This document shows positions 1-3,376 of a stretch of 5,080 nucleotides of DNA, piece after piece. The stretch covers positions 1-5,080 of the forward strand of contig JBHENW010000225.1 of NCBI GenBank assembly GCA_046261875.1, given 5' to 3'. A model generated the notes under the pieces. The model was not told where the DNA came from. It saw only the letters and a program-made list of their open reading frames with translations, and made no database searches. Source of the stretch: JBHENW01 sp046261875 (GTDB lineage: Bacteria; Acidobacteriota; Thermoanaerobaculia; UBA5066; Gp7-AA6). The translations under genes were made by a program, and so were the position numbers. Position 1 is the stretch's first letter; every line of letters begins with the position of its first letter.

Positions 1-43
1 CCGGCGCCGACATCCTGGGCCGTAGATCGTCAAAGTCGTCCAT
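1..43 (-). CDS. Start of a leftward gene, truncated by the window edge
   Basis: Read leftward, an ATG at 43-41 opens a frame beginning MDDFDDLRPRMSAP and staying open to the edge. A purine-rich ribosome binding site (GGAGG at 53-49) lies 5 nt upstream, which is the main support for a real start. The 14 residues start acidic and match no family I can name. The gene would be divergent from the lmo0937-type gene and share its 124-bp upstream region. It could be chance, because so little is visible; the well-spaced Shine-Dalgarno is why it is listed. Confidence 0.45.
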   Translation of the reverse strand, partial: MDDFDDLRPRMSAP

Positions 44-80
44 GGGATCCTCCCTGTTTTCTGCTCCGTTCATCGCGCGA

Positions 81-94
81 GCAAGCGGCGTGCC
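81..94 (+). promoter_or_regulatory. 14-mer matching the metallothionein-region palindrome
   Basis: GCAAGCGGCGTGCC in the region between the leftward gene at 43 and the lmo0937-type gene differs at one base from GCAAGCGGCTTGCC at 2484-2497. Both lie in divergent intergenic regions next to small stress-type genes. I see no convincing -35/-10 pair elsewhere in this 124-bp region. It may be a shared operator or chance. Confidence 0.25.
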
Positions 95-167
95 CCGGTT
101 CCCTCCGGCCCCGCGCGCTTGGCCCGACTTTCGCAACGTCCTCGGAAGACTAACAGGGGAGGGAGAA

Positions 168-308
168 ATGATCTGGACCATCTTCGTGATTCTTCTGGTC
201 CTCTGGCTGCTCGGGTTCTTCGCCTTCAAGGTGACGAGCGGATTGATCCACCTGGTTCTCGTCGTCGCCGTCATCGTCTTGATCCTCGGGCTCGTGCGCC
301 GGGCCTGA
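168..308 (+). CDS. lmo0937/DUF5670-type small membrane protein
   Basis: This is a 46-aa peptide with two hydrophobic segments (about residues 3-21 and 27-43), a short linker containing K21, and a basic end, LVRRA. The opening MIWTIFVILLVLWLLGF and the central G-x-IHLVLVVAV pattern are what I recognise as the lmo0937 family, short inner-membrane proteins of 45-55 aa and unknown function that are widespread in bacteria. The frame is open back to 42, but the start at 168 is chosen because a purine-rich ribosome binding site (about 155-165) lies just upstream and the resulting length fits the family. The upstream extension would add a Pro/Ala/Arg-rich non-membrane segment. Its stop is 22 nt before the HAD gene, so the two may be co-transcribed. 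A link to envelope or osmotic stress is a family-level association, not visible here. Confidence 0.85.
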   Translation: MIWTIFVILLVLWLLGFFAFKVTSGLIHLVLVVAVIVLILGLVRRA

Positions 309-324
309 CGGAGGAGCGCCTCCG
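309..324 (+). promoter_or_regulatory. Hairpin enclosing the putative HAD-gene ribosome binding site
   Basis: The sequence CGGAGG-AGCG-CCTCCG forms a perfect 6-bp stem with a 4-nt loop, starting one base after the lmo0937-type stop codon. Its left arm holds the only good Shine-Dalgarno match (GGAGG) before the HAD start at 331, and this sits about 16 nt from the ATG, which is long. Folded, it would hide the ribosome binding site. No T-run follows, so it is not an intrinsic terminator. A regulatory role is inference. Confidence 0.4.
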
Positions 325-330
325 CGCAAA

Positions 331-1029
331 ATGCCCCGTTCGGAAGCGCGATTCCGTACCGTCTCGGCGGGGCCTCCGTTCGGCGCGATCCTCCTCGACC
401 TGGACGGCTGTCTCATCGCCTCCAACGACGCGCACGCCCGCGCCTGGACCGCTGCGCTGCGCCTCTTCGGGAGGTCCGTGCCGCCTTCGCGGGTCCGCTG
501 GCAGGTCGGAAAAGGCGGAGCCGAGCTGCTACGCGACCTCGTCACGCCGGCAGAGCATTTCTTCCTCGCGTCCGCGATGGGAGCCGAGCAAACTCGTGCC
601 TTCCTGCAGCGTTTCCGGCGCGAGGTCCGGCCGATTCCCGGGGCGGCGGTCGCCGTGCGCGGGATGCGCCGAGCCGGGCTCCCGGTCGTCCTGGCGAGCT
701 CCGCGGAGAGGAAGGTGATCGACCGGGCGGTCGCCCTCCTCCGGATCGGTGATGACCTGCGCGGCGCGACCTCCGCGGACGATGTGAAGAAGGCGAAACC
801 GTTTCACGACGTCTTCTCGCTGGCGGTCGACCGCTTCCGTCTCTCCCGGCGGCGGCCTGTCGCCGTAGGCGATACGCCCTACGACATCGCCGCGGCGCAT
901 CAAATGGGTCTCGCCTGCATCGCGCTGCGCTCGGGCGGCTATCCGGATGCGAGCCTTCGCACGGCCGATTGGGTCTGCCGCGACCTCGCGGACCTCTGGA
1001 CCAACCACCGCGAGCTCTTCGCCGCATGA
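331..1029 (+). CDS. HAD-superfamily hydrolase (phosphoglycolate phosphatase / beta-phosphoglucomutase-like)
   Basis: This 232-aa protein has all four HAD motifs in order. Motif I is LLDLDGCL, with nucleophile D23 and acid/base D25. Motif II is VVLASSAE (S123). Motif III is the lysine of KKAKPFHDVF (K156). Motif IV is VGDTPYDIAAA (D181 and D185, Mg2+ ligands). The stretch between motifs I and II (about residues 32-105) fits a small alpha-helical C1 cap, as in phosphoglycolate phosphatase and beta-phosphoglucomutase relatives. The family hydrolyses phosphate esters in the cytoplasm; the substrate cannot be told from sequence. Motif I has Cys27 where Thr is usual (DxDGT). The start at 331 is the first ATG after the upstream gene and leaves a 15-20 residue N-terminal lead before the first strand. 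The stop overlaps the next gene's start (ATGA), so the two are probably translationally coupled. Confidence 0.9.
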   Translation: MPRSEARFRTVSAGPPFGAILLDLDGCLIASNDAHARAWTAALRLFGRSVPPSRVRWQVGKGGAELLRDLVTPAEHFFLASAMGAEQTRAFLQRFRREVRPIPGAAVAVRGMRRAGLPVVLASSAERKVIDRAVALLRIGDDLRGATSADDVKKAKPFHDVFSLAVDRFRLSRRRPVAVGDTPYDIAAAHQMGLACIALRSGGYPDASLRTADWVCRDLADLWTNHRELFAA

Positions 1030-1403
1030 GGAAGCGGCAGGCGGAGCTGCTCGGCTTTCACGGCCTCGTCCTCGGTTCCTCCGAGCCGGAAGCGCTCGCC
1101 CGCCGCTGGAGGGACTGGACCGGGCTCCCCGTCCTGCGCCGGAGCCGCCGGGAGATCGTGCTCGGCCACGGTCCCGAGCTCTTCGTGACGATCCGGCGCC
1201 TCCGGCGCGGCCAGCCCGACCGCGTCGAGGAGGCGCACCTCGCGGTCAAAGAGTTGGCGGCAACCCGGCGCCGGGGCGACCCGGACCCTCTGGGAGGCGA
1301 CTCCTGGCGGCGCCCGGCGGGACCGCTGGACCTCGTGGTGCGCGAGCTGGCGCGGCCGCCCGCCGCGTCGTGGAGGAAAAAGAGAAAACCCGTGACCGGG
1401 TAG
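1026..1403 (+). CDS. Putative VOC (glyoxalase/dioxygenase-fold) protein
   Basis: The gene encodes 125 aa. Residues 10-60 follow the beta-alpha-beta-beta-beta pattern of a vicinal-oxygen-chelate module: a strand GFHGLVLGS, a helix EPEALARRWRDWTGLPV, then REIVLGHGPELFVTIRR. A second module seems to start at EEAHLAVKEL (residues 69-77) and ends with GPLDLVVREL (99-108), but it is short. H12 and H71 fall where metal ligands often lie in this superfamily; catalysis is uncertain. The C-terminus is strongly basic (SWRKKRKP). The ATG at 1026 overlaps the HAD stop as ATGA and has only a weak ribosome binding site, so reinitiation after HAD translation is likely. A longer start at 969 would lie inside the HAD gene and is rejected. 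The frame is clearly coding by position and codon bias; the VOC assignment is a fold-pattern judgement. Confidence 0.6.
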   Translation: MRKRQAELLGFHGLVLGSSEPEALARRWRDWTGLPVLRRSRREIVLGHGPELFVTIRRLRRGQPDRVEEAHLAVKELAATRRRGDPDPLGGDSWRRPAGPLDLVVRELARPPAASWRKKRKPVTG

Positions 1404-1417
1404 AGACCGACCGGACT

Positions 1418-2242
1418 TTACGCGGCGCCGGCGCGCCGCGCGCCCTTGCGGGTTTTCCCCTTGGCTCCGCTGACGCTCTTGCGCAGGGCCTCCATGAGGT
1501 CCACGACGTTGTCCTCGTCCTTCTTCCCGCCGCCCGCCGCGCCCGGTTCCTGGATCGCGAACTTGCGCTTGGAAGCGAGCAGCTTCTCCAGGGCGCGCCG
1601 GTACTGGTTCGGATGCTGTGTCGGGTCCCACTCCTCGGACATCTGCTCGATGAGCATCTGCGCCATCTTGATCTCGGCCGGGCGCTTCTGCACGTCGGGC
1701 ACCGGCACGTCGCTCGGCTTGCGCAGCTCCTCGTAGGAGCGGAGAACGGCGAGGGACAGCGCCTTCTGGGCGGGCCCGAGCGCGGCGAGCAGGGGGCGCG
1801 TCCGCATATAGAAGCGCGCAATCCCGACGCGCTTGGTGTCGGCGAGCGATTCGCGCAGCACGGCGTATGCCCGCTCGCCGCCCTTCATCGGTCCGAGGTA
1901 ATACGGTTTTTCGATGAAGAGGGGATTGATCGAACCGAAGTCCACGAACTGCAGTATGTCGATCGTGCGCTCGCCCTCGCCGACGGTCTCCTGGACCTTG
2001 TCGAGCTCCTCCTCTTCGATGACGGCGAACTTCTTCTTGGAGACCTCGTAGCCCTTGACGATCTCGTCGTTGGGGACTTCCTTGTCTTCCTTGCTGCAGT
2101 ACTTCTTGTACTTGATCGGCGACATGTCCTTGCGGTGGAGGAGGCGGAACGAGACGCGCTCCGCCGTCTCGAGCGCGGAGTAGAGACCGACCGGAATCGA
2201 GATGAGACCGAACGTGATGTGACCGCTCCAGATTGCTCGCAT
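1418..2242 (-). CDS. ku: Bacterial Ku, DNA double-strand-break end-binding protein (NHEJ)
   Basis: This 274-aa protein is a full-length bacterial Ku. The N-terminus MRAIWSGHITFGLISIPVGL is the family signature, followed by VSFRLLHRKD, IKYKKYC, EIVKGYEV, IDILQFVDF, PLFIEKPYYLGP, and the core helix and strand region ending near YEELRKP (about residue 175). Ku homodimers thread onto broken DNA ends and recruit LigD in bacterial non-homologous end joining. The C-terminal tail (about 232-274) is flexible and Lys/Arg-rich (GKTRKGARR), like basic Ku tails that bind DNA. The start at 2242 is chosen for its conserved N-terminus and the GAGAGGAGA ribosome binding site just upstream; the frame is open further 5', including an ATG 27 nt upstream, but that has no Shine-Dalgarno. 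It lies 67 bp behind the metallothionein-like gene on the same strand and probably shares its transcript. No ligD is in the window. Confidence 0.97.
   Translation of the reverse strand: MRAIWSGHITFGLISIPVGLYSALETAERVSFRLLHRKDMSPIKYKKYCSKEDKEVPNDEIVKGYEVSKKKFAVIEEEELDKVQETVGEGERTIDILQFVDFGSINPLFIEKPYYLGPMKGGERAYAVLRESLADTKRVGIARFYMRTRPLLAALGPAQKALSLAVLRSYEELRKPSDVPVPDVQKRPAEIKMAQMLIEQMSEEWDPTQHPNQYRRALEKLLASKRKFAIQEPGAAGGGKKDEDNVVDLMEALRKSVSGAKGKTRKGARRAGAA
1421..1440. other. GC-only hairpin at the convergent VOC/ku junction
   Basis: CGCGGCGC and its exact reverse complement GCGCCGCG are separated by CGGC, giving an 8-bp all-GC stem over the last codons of ku. The stops of VOC (1401-1403) and ku (1420-1418) are only 14 bp apart, so there is no room for a conventional intergenic terminator. 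On the plus strand a second small stem, CCC-TTGC-GGG, followed by TTTT (1443-1456) comes next and could help end the rightward transcript inside ku. No T-run follows on the ku strand. A role in ending either transcript is inference. Confidence 0.3.
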
Positions 2243-2309
2243 GCTGTTCTCCTCTCTCGCCCGGCTCATCGAGACCGAGGCTCGACCGATCCCTCGACTC
2301 TGACTCAGA

Positions 2310-2462
2310 CTACGCCGCCGCGCAGTCGGGGTGCCCGCACATGCAGTGCGGCTCGGGGTTGCGCGTCGTCTCCATCTCCGCGCAGCGTTCGCTGCAGAAC
2401 TTCTTGTTCCCGCGCTCGATGCGCGTCTCGTCGCAGCGGCAACCCTGATGATCGCAGGCCAT
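2310..2462 (-). CDS. Metallothionein-like Cys-rich protein
   Basis: This 50-aa protein has 8 Cys (3, 8, 10, 23, 27, 40, 42, 47) and 3 His (5, 39, 44). The arrangement GCRC, then KKFCSERCAEM, then HCMCGHPDC matches the plan of prokaryotic metallothioneins of the SmtA/BmtA family: a C-x-C near the start, a central (Y/F)CSExCA zinc-finger-like element, and a late CGHxxC. From memory, SmtA ends in a further C-x-C that is absent here; this protein instead has an extra Cys (C40) before the CGH element and ends in AAA. The expected role is binding Zn2+ or similar d10 metals in the cytoplasm. The start at 2462 has GGAGG 4 nt upstream, and an earlier in-frame ATG at 2570 lacks family similarity and crosses the upstream region. 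It is first in an apparent two-gene unit with ku and divergent from the Gly-rich gene. Confidence 0.82.
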   Translation of the reverse strand: MACDHQGCRCDETRIERGNKKFCSERCAEMETTRNPEPHCMCGHPDCAAA

Positions 2463-2483
2463 TGAACCTCCAACCCTCACAAA

Positions 2484-2496
2484 GCAAGCGGCTTGC
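2484..2496. promoter_or_regulatory. Perfect palindrome in the metallothionein / Gly-rich divergent region
   Basis: GCAAGC-G-GCTTGC is a perfect 6+1+6 inverted repeat, centred about 28 bp before the metallothionein start and about 98 bp before the Gly-rich gene start. Its position fits an operator for a dimeric repressor acting on the leftward metallothionein-ku unit. It does not resemble the longer 12-2-12 operators of SmtB-type sensors. No clear sigma-70 promoter can be read around it. Function is inference. Confidence 0.35.
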
Positions 2497-2587
2497 CACG
2501 AATCCTTTCTGAAATCGCGCGGAATGCTTCTTGCACCCTCGTCTGCAGGACCCGGTGGTCCAAAAACCAACCAGTCAGGAGGTCACG

Positions 2588-2929
2588 ATGGCGAATCAAG
2601 GAGATCAGGGAGGGCGCGGGGGCCAGGGCGGCGGCCAGGGCGGCCGCGGCGGTCAAGGCGGCCGCAGCAACCAGGGCGGCGACCAGGGCGGTGGCCAGAA
2701 GCCGGCCGGCGGCAATCCCGATCGCAATCGGGAAGAGGCCGGGCGGGGCAGCGAAGCCGAGTTCGGTTCCGAGCGGGGCGGCCAGAAAGGCGGCCAGGGC
2801 GGGCGCGGCAACCAGGGGACCGGCGGGCGCACCGGCGCCGGCCAGGGTACCGAGGGCGACGTGGGCTCGCGCGGCACGACGGGGGGCGGCGCACCGGGAA
2901 TCGAGGAAGAGGAAGAGGAGACCCAGTAG
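2588..2929 (+). CDS. Gly/Gln/Arg-rich low-complexity protein with an acidic tail
   Basis: The 113-aa product is 39% glycine (44 residues) with 13 Gln and no Cys or His. Residues 7-38 are built from Gln-Gly-Gly-X units (QGGR, QGGG, QGGD), including RGG-like RGGQGGR. Residues 41-63 are more mixed and charged. Residues 64-104 return to Gly-rich sequence, and the end is six Glu (106-111) before TQ. The whole chain should be intrinsically disordered and soluble. A complete AGGAGGT ribosome binding site (2577-2583) lies 4 nt before the ATG, a near-ideal start that suggests strong translation, and a strong terminator follows the stop. GGQKGGQGG loosely recalls KGG stress proteins (GsiB-like), but the repeat is not the standard one. 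RGG motifs in other proteins bind RNA; that role here is speculation. Function unknown. Confidence 0.78.
   Translation: MANQGDQGGRGGQGGGQGGRGGQGGRSNQGGDQGGGQKPAGGNPDRNREEAGRGSEAEFGSERGGQKGGQGGRGNQGTGGRTGAGQGTEGDVGSRGTTGGGAPGIEEEEEETQ
2623..2802 (+). repeat. In-frame CCAGGGCGG repeats with 12-bp spacing
   Basis: The 9-mer CCAGGGCGG occurs five times at 2623, 2635, 2671, 2683 and 2794. Two pairs are exactly 12 bp apart, so each unit encodes one Gln-Gly-Gly-X tetrapeptide without shifting frame. This looks like local tandem duplication inside the Gly-rich gene, and repeat number could vary between strains. Confidence 0.6.
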
Positions 2930-2952
2930 CTCCGTCTTCTCGCAGCGACTTA

Positions 2953-2983
2953 AAAACCGGCGGGCCGTGCGCCCGCCGGTTTT
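2953..2983. terminator. Strong bidirectional intrinsic terminator
   Basis: AAAACCGGCGGGC (2953-2965) pairs perfectly over 13 bp with GCCCGCCGGTTTT (2971-2983) around a 5-nt loop, CGTGC. On the plus strand the stem ends in TTTT and is followed by CATTTTC; on the minus strand it ends in a run of five T. It sits 24 nt after the Gly-rich stop and 24 nt after the stop of the leftward exported-protein gene, so it can end both convergent transcripts. Confidence 0.92.
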
Positions 2984-3007
2984 CATTTTCCCGGTCTGCG
3001 AGCCGGC

Positions 3008-3376
3008 TCAGTAGTCGATGACTTCGACCCGCGGATCCTTCTCGGCCGCCGCGCCGCCGCATGTTCCCTTGATCGTATAGGGGTAGCTTCCGGGGGTCCT
3101 CGACGGAGCCAGGACCGCGCAGAACTGATCGCCGTCGCAGCGCACCGGATACGGAAAGGGATCAGCCTTTTTCCATTCGATCTTCAGGTTCGTCGCGTCC
3201 GAAGACCAGACGATGATCTGCTGATTCTTTTTGACCTTGACGACTTCCTTGACGGCGAAGCTCCGTCCCGCGCACTTGGCCGTCACGACCTTGACGCGGG
3301 AGCAGCCGACCCCGCCAAATGCTCCGATGCACGCCAGAACCAACCAGAAGACTCCCCTGGGAGCTCTACGGGACAT
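3008..3376 (-). CDS. Small exported protein, probable lipoprotein, beta-sandwich-like
   Basis: The 122-aa product begins with a signal peptide: a basic start MSRRAPR, a hydrophobic core from about residue 8 to 24 (GVFWLVLACIGAFGG), and C25 in GGVGC. That is a plausible but atypical lipobox, since Leu is usual at -3. The mature part has strand-like segments (VVKVKKNQQIIVWS, LKIEWK, GSYPYTIKG) and ends DPRVEVIDY, a layout like small cupredoxin-fold domains. It has no His and no Met after the start, so it cannot be a type 1 copper protein. C35, C80, C86 and C106 could form two disulfides outside the cytoplasm. The start overlaps the end of the TPR gene by 11 nt, and its AAGGAGG ribosome binding site lies inside that gene, so translation is probably coupled. 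I do not recognise a named family. Confidence 0.75.
   Translation of the reverse strand: MSRRAPRGVFWLVLACIGAFGGVGCSRVKVVTAKCAGRSFAVKEVVKVKKNQQIIVWSSDATNLKIEWKKADPFPYPVRCDGDQFCAVLAPSRTPGSYPYTIKGTCGGAAAEKDPRVEVIDY

Noticed and set aside
42..167. N-terminal 42-residue extension of the lmo0937-type protein
   Set aside because: It is Pro/Ala/Arg-rich, doubles the family length, and skips the strong ribosome binding site at 155-165.
2300..2308. Short palindrome CTGACTCAG between the metallothionein and ku genes
   Set aside because: Nine bases is too short to separate from chance, and nothing else nearby supports an operator or hairpin.
2243..2473. Longer start for Ku, up to 77 residues upstream
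   Set aside because: The extension overlaps the metallothionein gene, has no Ku similarity, and the ATG at 2242 has both the conserved N-terminus and a good ribosome binding site.
947..2512. A 521-codon open frame on the plus strand, antisense to ku and overlapping the HAD and VOC genes
   Set aside because: It covers clearly real genes in other frames, has no family-like sequence, and its Leu/Asp-rich stretches are the mirror of Ku's Lys/Glu codons. Long shadow frames are expected at this GC content.
2521..2544. Possible ECF-type promoter (GGAAT, 15-nt gap, GTCT) before the Gly-rich gene
   Set aside because: The spacing is shorter than for known ECF promoters and the -10 match is minimal; such matches are common by chance.
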